From NCBI GenBank assembly GCA_003013855.2, contig ML058553.1:1-64000 (forward strand): a stretch of 64,000 bases of DNA, in the 5' to 3' direction. Both the position numbers and the translations under genes were made by a program. This DNA comes from Liriodendron chinense. Lineage: Eukaryota; Streptophyta; Magnoliopsida; Magnoliales; Magnoliaceae. Below, piece after piece: positions 32,661-44,027 of the stretch (position 1 is the stretch's first letter; each line of letters starts with the position of its first letter). The notes beneath the pieces were generated by a model. It ran no database searches. It was not told where the DNA came from and was given only the letters and a program-made list of their open reading frames with translations.

Positions 32661-33340
32661 TTTAATTGGTTGTAGACGTGTTAATCATGTTTTGTTTGTG
32701 TGCTTGTTTTGATCCATAATGATTGATTATGATTGGATGTCTACCTTAGAGGACATGTGGTCCCCACCCACTCTGAGTGGGTTGTGGCACTGCATCTTCA
32801 GCCACACGTTCCGTTTATGGTCCTCATCATGTGAACATGTCTGCACGTACACTCATTTAGATTTTTTTTTTTTATTCTTTTTATTTTTATTTTTTTTTTC
32901 TTAAGGGCATGACCACCAATCTAGATTGTTGTTGCTAGATTTCCTATTGATGGTATGACCACAAGCTTGGCCAAGCAATGCGATTGATGGGATGATGGTC
33001 TAACATTAAACACCACATTGGGTGGACACCTAATCTGCGAACATTGCATAGTTTGATTGGTAACCTCATCTTCGATCTTAATTGGATTACATTCCACTTG
33101 TTATAGGTCTGACTGACTCGATGTTTCATGAAGAAGTGTTATTTCACGTTCTATTGGACAGAAACAATCTGACTGTTGATTGTTTATCCGACCAAGATCG
33201 AATATGGAATTATTGGATCCGTTTATGATGAATCTTATTCATTGGAGATTAGATCGGGCTAAAAATTAGCACCTAGCCCAATGGTGATGTGTTATTCACT
33301 TGAGAGCAGTTGAAATCCCAGTCACTTTTAAACTGTATTA
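32661..33340. other. Intergenic, nothing recognised
   Basis: A T-rich run at 32858-32902 and scattered GGTCCCC/GGTGGACACC words. No domain in any frame. Confidence 0.4.
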
Positions 33341-33461
33341 GTAGGGCTATCAATGGATTGGCTCCAACCGGGCAAAATTAAAATTTTGAATATGCCCGAC
33401 TGGACTAGTTCAAAATCTCAGCCAAAGCCAATCTTAAGCGAAGGCCTATTGATAACCCTAC
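33341..33461. mobile_element. 121-bp fold-back element (GTAGGGCTATCAATGG ends)
   Basis: GTAGGGCTATCAATGG at the left and CCTATTGATAACCCTAC at the right are inverted copies, with CCGGGC/GCCCGAC words inside. It is a short relative of the GGGCTGTCAATGGGCC elements near 14606 and 15333. Target duplication unclear. Confidence 0.6.
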
Positions 33462-33820
33462 CAAGTGTACGGACATGTAATATTGATGAAATTTAATAAT
33501 TACCATTGATCCAAGCCACAGATCACACCAAAACACACCTTTCATCACATAAACGTAAACCATAAACATCCAACGAAAAGAAATCATTTAAATCTACCTA
33601 CATATCTTAAAAGAATCCACTTTCCAATCTATATCATCAGTGAAACATTCACTAGAGAGATTACAAATGCAAATATATCCCAATTGAGTAATGATTGCGC
33701 TCAATTTTTTTTTTAATCCATCTTCATTTTTTTGTTTAGAAGAGGAAATATTAATTTGCACAGGGAAGAACCTACACAGCCAAAAAGCAGTTAGAAAGCA
33801 CAAAAAAATATCTCATCATG
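33462..33820. other. Intergenic, nothing recognised
   Basis: AT-rich sequence with no domain-bearing frame. Confidence 0.4.
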
Positions 33821-34450
33821 TAAGGTATGGCCAACCTTTACATGACAATGTTAGACCAAAAGAAGGATCAACAGAAGACCACCAAGGAAGGGTGGAGAAC
33901 AATGAAGATCACTCAGAAAAATACCTTAGCCGACCGGTCGGACCTATCTGGAGAACAATCCAAGCTCACTGGACTGTTTGGGCTAAAATCGATCGATCGT
34001 GCATCCTGCCCGACCGACCTTGACCGGTCATGACCGGTCGAGCTTTGCCTCCAAAGAGTTGTTGAACTCTCTGGACTATTTTAGTCTGCTTTTGACCAGT
34101 CGGTCAATGTCAAGAAACTCCCGCGAACTTTCTATTTTCAATTTCCTTTTCTGTTTTATAAGTTGTGTTTTTCTTTCCTTTTGCAAGTAGGATGCCTAGG
34201 CTTCGAAGCTTAGGGTTTAGTTAGTATAAATAAGGTGTTATTTTCATTTTTAAGGATTATTGAAGTTTTTTAATAAAATTTCTCAGAGTTTTCTTTGTTT
34301 TAGCTAGTGTTCTTCGAGTTGCCCCTTGAGAAATCAAGGGAGATCGAGTTGTTTGCTCGATAGATCCGTGGATTTGGATCAGTTATCTTACGAGAGAGAC
34401 GTGATTGATCTCGCCCCGCCTTTGACTGCGCAAGCCTTCAACCACCAACT
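33821..34450 (+). mobile_element. LTR remnant, family A (left piece)
   Basis: CCGACCGGTCGG words (33930-34110), then AGGGTTTAGTTAGTATAAATAAGG (TATA core near 34225), TTAATAAAATTTCTCAGAG, and an end reading GTGGATTTGGATCAG ... GACGTGATTGATCTCGCC. The same order of parts is seen at 35790-36330 and 48000-48600 and, inverted, at 60179-60850 where a primer site follows. I take it as the right half of an LTR; no coding part is attached. Confidence 0.5.
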
Positions 34451-34619
34451 TGAACATAAAAATGATTTGTTGTTACACTTCCCAAATGCTGCACATCTGA
34501 CCATTCTACTTGTTTAATGAGGAAAACCAAACTGGGAAGTAGAAATTCTAGTGAGAGGAAAATTTCAAAGCCATAAGAAGTTCTAAAGACAATTAAGCAG
34601 CTTCAATTGATTTTCGAGT

Positions 34620-35600
34620 TTGCAGCATGCTGATTGTCCTTGAACCGACAATCCTTCTTCATGTATCCAAACTTTTTACAGTTAAAACACTGAGGTTTGC
34701 CTTGATTCCAACACTCACTTTTAATATTGCCATGCTTTTTGTAAAAATCGCAGATAAGATTTGAATTTTACTTTTGTGTTGATTTTATCATTTTCCATGC
34801 ATTGGTTTTCTGCCTTTCTTGTGAATGCCTTGATTTTTTTCGGGACTAGCTTGTGCTTCTCGGAAGAACTTTGTGAAACAATTGAAAGTTTTGTTTAAAA
34901 TGCACTTTCAACTGATTTTTCTTCAAGTCTTAACAATCTTTGCTCATGTGATTCTAAAGAGCCCATCAACTCAACCAAGAATAAGGTTGAAATATCCTTA
35001 GAATCTTTTATTGCAGCAACATCAACATCATATTTTGTAGGAAGGCTTATTAAAAGCTTTTGAACCAACTTTTCATCAGAAATAGAATCTCCATAGATTC
35101 TAATATGATTCACCACTTCAATAACTCGAGAATGATAATCTTTTATCTTTTCTTTCATTTGCAGATTTTCATACTCCCTCCGTAGAGTTTGTAACTTGAT
35201 GGCAATCACTTTAGACGCACCTTTGAATTCCTTCTATAAAGTGTCCCATGCTTGCTTTGCAGTTTAAGATGAAATGATTCTAGAGAAGATAGAATTAGAG
35301 ACACTTTGCTGGACGTAGATGACGGCCTTCACATCTTTCTTCTTATTCTCCTTCAATTGTTTTTGTTATGTGGCCGAAAGAGATGTGAGATCGGTTGTAG
35401 TTGGATAACCTGTTTTGACAATCTCTCATAACCCTTGAGATTGGAACAAGGTCTTCATTTTAATGCTCCAATGATCAAAATTCTCCCCCAAAAAAATGAA
35501 AATTGCAGGATGAATCATTGCACCATTTGTTGCCATTGATTCTACTACCTTAGAAGTTTCTAACACCCAATCAAGACCTGAAACTTGGCTTTGATACCAC
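34620..35600 (-). pseudogene. Ty1-copia gag relic
   Basis: On the minus strand, the frame just inside the primer site starts MATNGAMIHPAIFIFLGENF and DHWSIKMKTLFQSQGL. It continues through AKQAWDTL and the open stretch 35209-34895 (LQTLRREYENLQMKEKIKDY, KLLISLPTKYDVDVAAI) to two degenerate CCHC knuckles (CDFYKKHGNIKSEC and CFNCKKFGYMKKDC), each lacking one metal ligand. This is the capsid-like gag of plant copia elements. Several in-frame stops interrupt it, and protease, integrase and reverse transcriptase are missing to the left, where the element is cut off near 34540. Confidence 0.85.
35588..35600 (-). other. tRNA-Met primer-binding site of the copia relic
   Basis: On the minus strand TGGTATCAAAGCC follows the LTR by three bases. 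This is the initiator-methionine-tRNA site typical of plant copia elements, with one change from TGGTATCAGAGC. Confidence 0.85.
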
Positions 35601-35603
35601 TTT

Positions 35604-35766
35604 GTAGGCTATCGTAGCCTTTGATAGAGAAAGAATAATTTAGAAATGAAGGAGAAGATGCCAAAAAATTTATTGTATTACTTTTTCATGATAGAAAATG
35701 AATTACAAACTCATATTTGTAGACTTTTAAATACATTCAACAAATAAAAGCTTATTAATCAGTTCA
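35604..35766 (-). mobile_element. Short LTR (163 bp) of the copia relic
   Basis: On the minus strand it begins TGAACTGATTAATAAGC and ends ATAGCCTACA directly before the primer site, giving the TG...CA ends of an LTR. The partner LTR is absent. At 163 bp it is short for copia, so the outer edge is tentative. Confidence 0.55.
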
Positions 35767-35789
35767 TTGATGTAGGGAGAGAATTCCAC

Positions 35790-36330
35790 GATCAAGGGCG
35801 AGGATCAAGGGTCTTCATGGAGGAGATGGACCGGAAGAAAACAAACGAAAAGGCAAGGAAACGTCATCTGATGACTGGTTGCCCAACCGGTCGAATTAAG
35901 ATCAGGAACCTATCTAAGTTGCTAGACCATTTTGAGCTCCAGCTGACCGGTCGACGCTCAACTTCGACCGGCTCGAGCCCCCTGACGACTGGCTTGCTAT
36001 GTTGCGCAGAACTAGGCGGAACTTCCCGAACTTCTAAATTTTCTTTCCGATTCTTTACATATTTGTTTTCTTTTTGAATTAGGACTCATTGGTGATGAAA
36101 TTAGGGTTTATTTTTATTATTTAAAGGATGTTAAACTCATTTTTTAGATAGCTTTTGATTATTTTTAATGAAATTGAGTTTCTACTCCAATTTTCTTCGT
36201 AAATTTGAAGTTAGGCTCATGAATTCGAGTTGTTCTGTCGTGGATTCGGTGAAGACAAGTTGAGGAGTCCTTGTCGATCTGTGGATTTGGATCCGTGGTA
36301 GAGAAAGTGTTCGATCTCACCCCCACCCCA
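35790..36330 (+). mobile_element. LTR remnant, family A (right piece)
   Basis: It has the same order as 33821-34450: CCGGTCGA words (35890-35970), an AGGGTTTATTTTTATTATTTAAAGG segment, TTTTTAATGAAATTGAGTTTC, then GTGGATTTGGATCCGTGG and GTGTTCGATCTCACC. The copia relic lies between the two family A pieces, so they may be the two ends of one family A element invaded by copia, or two separate solo LTRs. Confidence 0.45.
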
Positions 36331-36422
36331 ACCGCATCATTCATTAAAAAACTAAGGGACATGTGCCTTTTCAACCAAGACACATGCACCTTTTCACAAC
36401 AGTCTCTCCCATTGAGGGAACG

Positions 36423-38928
36423 ATGACCGGAAAGATCTGGAAAGCTGTTGGCTCCAGCCATAAGGGGAAAAGTGATTTCAGCCTCTTCGTAGGCAATTTA
36501 CCATTTGAATGCTCGCCAGATGATATTGGGGGGATTTTCAATAAATACGGAAAAGTAACGGATGTCTTCGTGCCCCTAAATGCCTCCTACAAACCCAGAG
36601 GATTCGCATTCGTTCGATTCCTATATGCGGAAGATGCGCACAAAGCCAAAGGGGTTCTCGATGGAAAACGCATTGCTGGGAGGATAGTCTCTGTCAAGGA
36701 TGCTAGACCCAGGAACCCATCTGAATCAAAACCCATTAATTAGATTAGAACAGAGTCAAGCCTCAAAGCAGGGCCCAGCTTCAGCTCCTATTCTGTCTCG
36801 ATCTTTTGCTGAAGCAACTAAGGGGATAAGGAAGGAAGTGGAGCAAGGGAAGACCTCGTCGCAGATTTCGGTTGGAGATGGTGACGACGACTTCACCACT
36901 TGGGCAGATGAAGCTGCAGTCCTTAATAAGATGAGGGATTTGGAGCTAGCCATAGTGGCCATAGCTTCCGAGGCAGACCTATCCATCCTCAGGTTGACCG
37001 ACAATCTCAGATCTTCAAGGTTCGTTTCGGCAGCGTTGGATCTGGTGAGAGTGTCGCCGACCAAATTCCTAATAGTTTTCAAGACGAGGCTGGACCTAGT
37101 AGATTTCTGTGCAGATGCGGCCCTCCACCGAAAGATGGGGATTCAAGACCTGGCTCCATGGAAACCAAGAACTGTATTGGGAGAGGATGGCATTTGGTTG
37201 AGACTCTTTGGCATCCCGGCGCATGCGTGGATGGAATCGGTGATAGTGGATCTCGCCAACTACTTTGGATCGGTGGTTAAGGTCGACGATTATGCGAGAT
37301 ATGGCATTTTCCAGGTGTTTGCTAGAGTTAAAGTGGTGCTCAAACCGGGGGCGAATATAAAAAGAGTCCTGAAATTGATGGTCAATGGTGACGCATTTGC
37401 AATTTTTGCGGAGGTTGAACCGATCTCTGTGGAGGTTGGGCAGTCTGGAGGAAATTCATTTAACTCTAGGAGGCAGGGAAGTCTACATAATACGAAGGAT
37501 TGGGTGGAAAAGAGCTTTTTCAAAAAATCTGAAGTATCCCATCTTCGCACTCAAGGTGTTTGTGATTATGCAGCTGTGCAAGGAGCTTGTGATCCAGTTC
37601 AAGACAATAGCGACTATGCCCAGGTTCAAGAAGTTTGTGTTCTGGATCCACCTATAAATGCTTGTGAATATGCCCCTGGGCAGGTTGTCACAGTTATGGA
37701 CCCCAGTTCAGGTAGTGATTCCCCTCAGGATGCTTGTGAGAACATCCCAGTGCAGGTAATGTGCGGTCGGAATTCAATTCTAGAGCATGGTGATAATGCT
37801 CCATCGCCGGAATTCAATTCATCGCTGGTTGCCAGAACCATAGACCCAGTTCATGATGGATGTGGTAATGCTCGAGAGGAGGATGGTGGCATCACTATTC
37901 CAGCTCAAGAAGCCTATGCGAATGATCCAGCTCAAGGAGCTAGTGGGAATGCTCTATTTAAAACAGCCTGTGTAGATGCCCCAGTTCTGGAAGAAGGTGA
38001 TTATTACCCAATGCAAGATAACCAAGGTGTGATTGCTGTGCAATCCAAGCTGGCTTACCAAGAGATAGTCATGCCAGAGGAGCTGCAAGTGGAGGTCTGT
38101 AACATGGCTCAGGCGAATATAATGCTTCCAAGTCCTCACCAAGATGACTCAAATAACCTCCTCAGGATGAGGTTGGATGTGGCTCAACCACTGCCCTCTC
38201 CTCATAAGAATATTGCTGAGGAAGCCAGAAAGCTGCAGCAATGGGAGGCTACAGTTTCAGACGTTCATCTTTTGTTTCAGTCAGATAACCTGTTGGGACA
38301 GAAAGCGAGTTCGGAGATGGAGCAACCCCTCATCAATAAGCAGAGGTCATTGTCCTTAGGATGCAGTCCATTGGGACTTGGGAAGGAATGGGTGGTCATG
38401 AATGAATGTCCCCCACAGGGTCCTCGCTTTGCGGAGGACTCCAACCACCCATCCTTGGAGGACACCCTGCTGGCGAAAAAGTGCCTAGGAGGCGACTTGC
38501 AACCTGCACAGGAGGCGCTAAGACCTGGGCTAACTCTAGCTGTTGACCTCTCTCCTTTCTTTGCTGATAGGTACTTATCGAAGGAACTCAGTACAAGTGT
38601 TGAATTGGGCAGGACAGGTGATAAAGTCATTCAATGCACCTCTATGACCTAGGATAGTAGCAATGCCAGCCAGAACGAGGAAGATCTCAACGCAGATTCT
38701 GTTCGTTGTACCAATGAAGTGAGGGTAGCTCTAACACCAGAGGGGGTGGCTCCAACAGTTGACAGGATGGAGGTTAATGAGGAATCCAGAACACAGCTCG
38801 GAAACGGTGACATCGGTAAGAAGGCAGGCACCAGGAAGAATAGAATATATAACACGGGGGTGAGGTGTGAAAGGTTGTCTAGACTCAAACGTAGGGCTGT
38901 GAATTCAGGTTGTGTTACGGATGGATAA
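36423..38928 (+). pseudogene. LINE 'L-plus' ORF1: RRM plus DUF4283-like protein with repeat-rich tail
   Basis: ATG at 36423. The RRM spans residues 18-95 with RNP2 LFVGNL and RNP1 RGFAFVRF. After ARPRNPSE the frame closes at 36743, and the protein continues in another phase from about 36740 (QASKQGPASAPILSRSFAEA), so there is a one-base indel. The DUF4283-like region (IWLRLFGIPAHAWMESVIVD, FARVKVVLKPG) is followed by about 450 bp of degenerate repeats of an ACEYAPVQ type (37540-38010). A TAG at 38650-38652 stops the frame, which then runs on to TAA at 38926-38928. The intact protein would have been about 835 residues and would bind the element's RNA. Stop and ORF2 start overlap as ATGGATAA. 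Confidence 0.88.
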
Positions 38929-41900
38929 CATCCTTGTGTGGAACGCTCGTGGAGTAGGAAATGACCCGACAATCAAGAAGATTAAGCGCTATGTGAGGGA
39001 GTATAAGCCTGGGATTGTGGTCATCATTGAACACATGCTTAGAGATAGTAAAAGAGTTCGAACGGGTCTGAAAATTGGCTTTCACTCTTCGATATCTAAT
39101 GATCGCGAGGGTGGAAAGATTTGGGTTTTCTTTGAAAGCCCCCAGCAGGTGGATTTTGTTTCTGCCTCTAGCCAAATGGTTACTTTGAAGGTGGCAAATC
39201 AGGGTACCAACAGTAAGGTGCTGATTTCTCTAGTTTATGCTAAATGCTCTACCACTCGACGCAGGTACCTGTGGCAGGACATTCTCGACCTGGCTAGTAT
39301 CACTCAGGAACCTTGGGCTCTCAGCGGGGATTTTAATGAAGTGGTTAACCAGTCAAAAAGATTGGGTGGCAGCAATCATGAAACGGCAGGTTCGTCTGAA
39401 TTTGTTGCAGCCATTAACGAAGCGGCTTTATTTGATGCTGGTTTTGTTGGGAACAAATTCACATGGTGCAACAACCAGGGTGGTACAAGGCGTGCTTGGG
39501 CGAGATTAGACCGCACTCTTTGCAATGCAGAATGGCTTCACGTCTTTCCTACTTTTAAGGTGACTCATCTGCCTCGTTTACAATCTGATCATTCCCCTAT
39601 GCTCTTGTCCTTTCCGCCTGTAGAGCCTTCTTTTCCCAAACCTTTTCGTTTTCAGAGAATGTGGATCATGCATGACTCTTTCCTCCCCTTTGTCAAGTCA
39701 GCATGGGATTCTATGGAGGTGGCCAGCTTCTCCAATCCTATGTTTTCTCTGTCAGTCAAATTAAAATCCTTGAAACAGATGCTTAAAGATTGGAACAGGA
39801 ATGTTTTTGGGAACCTCTTCAATCAAATTAAACAGGCAGAATTCTCAGTTCTTCAGGCGAAAGAGGCTATTCAATCTGACCCAGGGCAGCCTAATCAGAA
39901 CTCCTTGCTTTCAGCGAAAGAAGAACTGGCCCATCTGGAAATTCTGGAAGAAGTCTTCTGGAAGCAGAAGTCTAGAAACAGATGGCTCAAGGAAGGAGAT
40001 AGGAATACCAAGTACTTCTACCACCTCACGAAAGTGCGTGCTAGGAAAGCCTTCATCTCGTCGATTCAAGCTGATGATGGGGAGATTTTATCTGACCAAG
40101 TCTCCATTAGTGAAGCAGTAGTATCTTATTTCAATAAGGTGTTCGAAGCTGAATCCTGTGAGCAGCCAGGTGACCTCCTTGACGTTATCTCACCTTGTAT
40201 CTCTCATCAGGACAACACAGAGCTGCTAAGAGTGCCATCCTTAGACGAAGTGAAGCTGGTTGTTGACTCAATGCCTATAGACGCAGCGCCAGGGCCAGAT
40301 GGCTTCCCTGGTTCTTTCTTCTCCTCTTGTTGGGATATCGTGGGGAGAGATGTCTTCTGTGCAGCAGTGCATCTTTTCCAGGGAGGAAGGATTCCTCGGG
40401 CTTTCACTACTACTCTTATTGCTCTCATCCCCAAGGTCCCTTCTCCAGTGAAGTTCTCAGACTTTCGGCCTATAAGTCTTTGCAATTTTATTTATAAGAT
40501 CCTGTCCAAACTTATTGCCACCAGATTGCAGACCCTGCTGCCCAAGTTAGTCTCTAAGGAGCAGGGAGCATACGTCCAGGGCAGGTCGATAGCGGAAAGT
40601 ATTGCCCTTGTTCAAGAAGCTGTCAGAGATATAGGAAGGAAGGTTCATGGGAGCAACGTTGTCTTGAAGCTGGACATGGAAAAGGCTTATGACAGGGTTG
40701 AATGGAGCTTTCTTAAGGCAGTTCTTCTGAAGTTTGGTTTCAGCCAGGTTTGGGTCCATTTGGTGGAAGAGTGTTGGTCGAACAGTTGGTTCTCTGTGCT
40801 GATTAATGGCCGACCCTCAGGTTTCTTCAAATCCTCTAGAGGACTGAGGCAAGGAGATCCTATATCTCCAAGTCTTTTTATTCTGGCTGCAGAGGTGCTG
40901 AGTAGAGGCATCAGAAGGCTTCTTCAGAGGGGCTTTTGCCAGCCGTATAAGGTTCATAGGGGATGCCCTCTCATTACTCACATGTTGTTCGCTGACGACA
41001 CGGTCCTTTTCCTAAATGGAAGCTCTCGATCGCTGAAGGTGACTTTTGATTTCCTCTCTAAGTACCAAGCGGCATCTGGTCAGAAAATCAACAGAGTTAA
41101 GAGTGGTTGTTACGTGGCAACAGGCCTATCGACGAACAGAGCTAGAGCTATCCAGCGTGCCTCTAGTATTGCAACGTCTTCTAATAGCTTTTTCTATCTC
41201 GGAGTCCCAATTTTTCAGGGCAGATCCAGGGCTTCTCATTTTCTTCCCATGTTAGAGAAGATTAGAAATCGGTTGTCTGGTTGGAAGGATCGCTGCTTAT
41301 CGCAAGCGGCTAAACTCACCTTGATTAAACATGTGTTAAGCAGTGTTCCAATTCACACGCTGGCAGCAGCGGACGTTCCAATCAGGACTATTTCTATGAT
41401 GGAAAAATGTTTTGTGGATTTTTTTTGGGGCTGGAAGAATGGCAAGAAAAAGCATCATTGGACCAGTTGGAAGAAAATCTCCCTGCCTAAGGAGGAAGGA
41501 GGCCTGGGTATGAAGCACCTTTCAGAGGTCATGACCAGTTTTAGAATGAAGTTAGTTTGGGCTGTGTTCTTTTCTATTGAAGAGAGTATCTGGACTTCCT
41601 TCATGAAAGCCAAGTATAGGGAAGACTTCGCTATTTCTGATATTTCGGTTAGAAGCGGTCTTAGATCTCCATTCTGGAAAAGTGTCCTCAGGCTTCGTCC
41701 TGACCTCCAATCTCAAGCTCGGTGGCTGGTTGGCAGCGGTGATTGTGATTTTTGGAAGGACGATTGGAGTGGCCTAGGTTCTCTCTCCTCTTGGTCTATC
41801 AATCCTCTTCCAGATGAGATGGTGCATCTTAAAGTCAAGGATTGTGTAGGACCCGATGGCGTTATTCCGAACTCTCATTGGCAGTCTCTTCTCCCCCAAA

Positions 41901-43108
41901 TTGTTCTATCCCACATCAATTCGGAAGGTTTTTGCACCTCAGAGACTCCAGACAGATGCATTTGGCCCATGAATCCGTCTGGAGATTTCTCCGTTAAATC
42001 AGCTTGGAACCTTTGTAGATCTTCCGCGGAGAGAAAAGAGTGGGCGAAGTGGGTCTGGCACTAAAAAATGCCACCAAAAATTGCAGTGTTTTCCTAGAAA
42101 CTCTTGCATAATGCAGTTCCGGTCGATGGCAGAATTCAGCAAAGAGGCATTCATTTGGCGTCGATGTGCGTCTGTTGCGGGGCTGACAAGAGGCCGAGCG
42201 TTGAAGACGTTGATCATCTGTTTGCTGCAGGGGATGTTGCATCAAAGGTTTGGGCTTTCTTCAACAATGTTTTTGATATTGCCTTCATCGAAGGTCAGCC
42301 TGCTTTGGGGAGGGCAGTTCTTTGGTGGAGAGAGGCCTCATCCAAGGACTGCCTCTCCACATTGAAGGGTATGCTTCCTAGCATCTGTTTCTGGGAAATC
42401 TGGTTGGAGAGGAATGATCGTCGTTTTGACAATCACTTCGGAAGTGTGGAGAGGATTATCTCTAAAATCAAATGGTGGCTTACGTCCCTTAGCCATTCCC
42501 TTCCTCCCTCCAAAGCTTATCATCTCTCGGATCGAATGGCTCTTCAAGTGTTGGGGATTGAGGAGGGGCCCCAGAGGCTTAAATCTGTTTCTATCCTAAA
42601 ATGGGAGAGGCCTATGGATGGTTGGGTTAAAATTAACGTAGATGGGTCAGCCCGAGGAAACCCGGGAGCCTCGGGTGGTGGTGGCATTTGTAGAGAAAGG
42701 AGCGGAAATTTCTTATTTGCTTTCTATACTGGTTATGGGCTAGGAACCAATGTCAGAGCAGAGAGTAAGGCGATAGTGGAAGGTATTTCGCTTTGCATGG
42801 ATCGAGGTTTTTTTAAAGTTGTTGTTGAAAGTGACTCCCAATCAGTGGTTAATTTCTTGAACAAGAGTATTCCAACCAATTGGTGTTTGTGGTATTGGTG
42901 GAACAGGGTAGCCTATCTCTCGAAAAGGGTCGAAGTGAACATCTCTTATGCTCCGAGAGAGGTAAATGGAGTTGCCGATGGTTTGGCTCGGTTGGCTAGT
43001 GAGACTCAATGCAAGAGAATTTTTCAAAACAGTAGCGAGCTTCCTTCTTTTGTCCGTGGAGCTCTTCATCTTGACCGTATGTGTTTGGGTTGTGTTAGGG
43101 AGGTTTGA
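38921..43108 (+). pseudogene. LINE 'L-plus' ORF2: endonuclease, reverse transcriptase, RNase H, two stops
   Basis: The frame from ATG 38921 to TGA 43106-43108 is unshifted over 1,395 codons and has only two stops, TAA 42062-42064 and TAG 42095-42097. The AP-like endonuclease has WNARG, the Glu in VVIIEH, SGDFNE (residue 136) and SDHSP (residue 222). The reverse transcriptase has APGPDGFPGSFF, GAYVQGRSI, KLDMEKAYDRVEW, GLRQGDPISPSLF and a FADD catalytic box (690-693) in place of the more usual YADD. A zinc-finger-like CVCCG region follows. RNase H carries Asp1241 (VDGSARG), Glu1281 (RAESKA), Asp1305 (ESDSQ) and Asp1353 (VADGLA), all four catalytic acids. The first 1,047 residues, with endonuclease and reverse transcriptase, are open. 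Confidence 0.93.
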
Positions 43109-43373
43109 AGTTTGCATGGTTGCTCCCTCCTTGTTTGGGTGTTTCCCCTCTTCGTTTGTGGTTTTTGTGAGGGGTTTGCGGAGGCTCTTTGGGCGCCTCT
43201 TCCTCCTGTTTGTTTATAGTAGTTTGTGCCAGGATCGAGTAGGGTTGGGGCTATTAGGGATAGCGTTGCTTAGTGGGTGGGGGTATAAGATAGGCGGGTT
43301 CCTTGTGTCTTTTGTAGCAAGGATCTGCCTGAATTGTAATTGGCCTTTTGTTAGTGCAATATAATGTTTCTTC
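43109..43373 (+). other. 3' untranslated region of LINE 'L-plus'
   Basis: A 265-bp TG-rich tail (GTTTGGGTGTTTCCCC, GTTTGTGGTTTTTGTGAGG) ends TAATGTTTCTTC before the poly(A). Similar tails mark the truncated LINE copies in the window. Confidence 0.85.
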
Positions 43374-43406
43374 AAAAAAAAAAAAAAAAAAAGCACCTTT
43401 TCACAA

Positions 43407-43924
43407 AATTCTAACCATGAATATGTGCATATATTTGAACAAATACATATATATCATAAAGTACATGTACATATATTGAAACACATATATGTATCTAAGT
43501 GCATTAATTCAACACGGTGATCCACCTAAGCCGCAAATCGTAGGAATTGTGCTACGACCCGTCTGAAAGACAAAAGGTTGCCAATGGATCTACTATCCAG
43601 GTCACCAGCACCATAAAACGGCTCCGCACACTTACACTGGTCTTGACGTTCCATGCCTGTGCTATATTCTGTTCCAGAAGTAGGATTTTCTAAATTTCCA
43701 TTCAATATGATGGAGCAAAGTTCCCACGTGTGATTTGAAAGGAAGGAAGGTATTACTTTCTTGTTGGAAAGAACTAACATCTTTAATTTCTATCGGGATT
43801 TGGGATTTATTTTCAAACCGATGATAAGAACATGCTCGGATTGCCAAATCGCTGTGCGTGAAAAACTATCATGAGCTTTTGATAAGGTCAAAAAAGCTAG
43901 ACTCATGATGGTTATAACCTTTTA
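43407..43924. other. Intergenic between LINE and segmental duplication
   Basis: Old ATATATGT-rich sequence to 43500, then unremarkable DNA. No gene. Confidence 0.45.
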
Positions 43925-44027
43925 ACTAGTTGGAGAGAGAGAGAGAGAGAAAGAAAGAGAGAGAGGGGTCGATTGAGAGTGCTTTTTGTAGCCTACTGTT
44001 CTTCACGATGATTGGAGTTGTATACTT

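Larger units (their letters stand above)
36400..43392 (+). mobile_element. Complete RRM-type LINE 'L-plus', recently inserted
   Basis: A 7.0-kb LINE is bounded by GCACCTTTTCACAA at 36386-36399 and 43393-43406, with a 19-base poly(A) tail at 43374-43392. A 23-bp leader precedes the ORF1 ATG. The two ORFs overlap by eight bases. Only four obvious lesions are seen: a frame change and one stop in ORF1, and two close stops in ORF2. The 14-bp duplication is perfect and the tail intact, so the insertion is probably young. The fragments at 18650-20700 and 30549-30914 are close relatives. Confidence 0.96.

Noticed and set aside
33930..34110. CpG-rich CCGACCGGTC stretch as a third mirrored block
   Set aside because: The words are palindromic, and the flanking AGGGTTTAG and AATAAAATTT signals read properly in the given direction.
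38912..42064. 1,050-residue frame as a complete gene with a GTG start
   Set aside because: The true start is the ATG at 38921, and after two stops the same frame runs on to RNase H at 43108.
23573..43108. The two RNase H domains as host RNase H genes
   Set aside because: Both are the C-terminal ends of LINE ORF2 with tail and target duplication.
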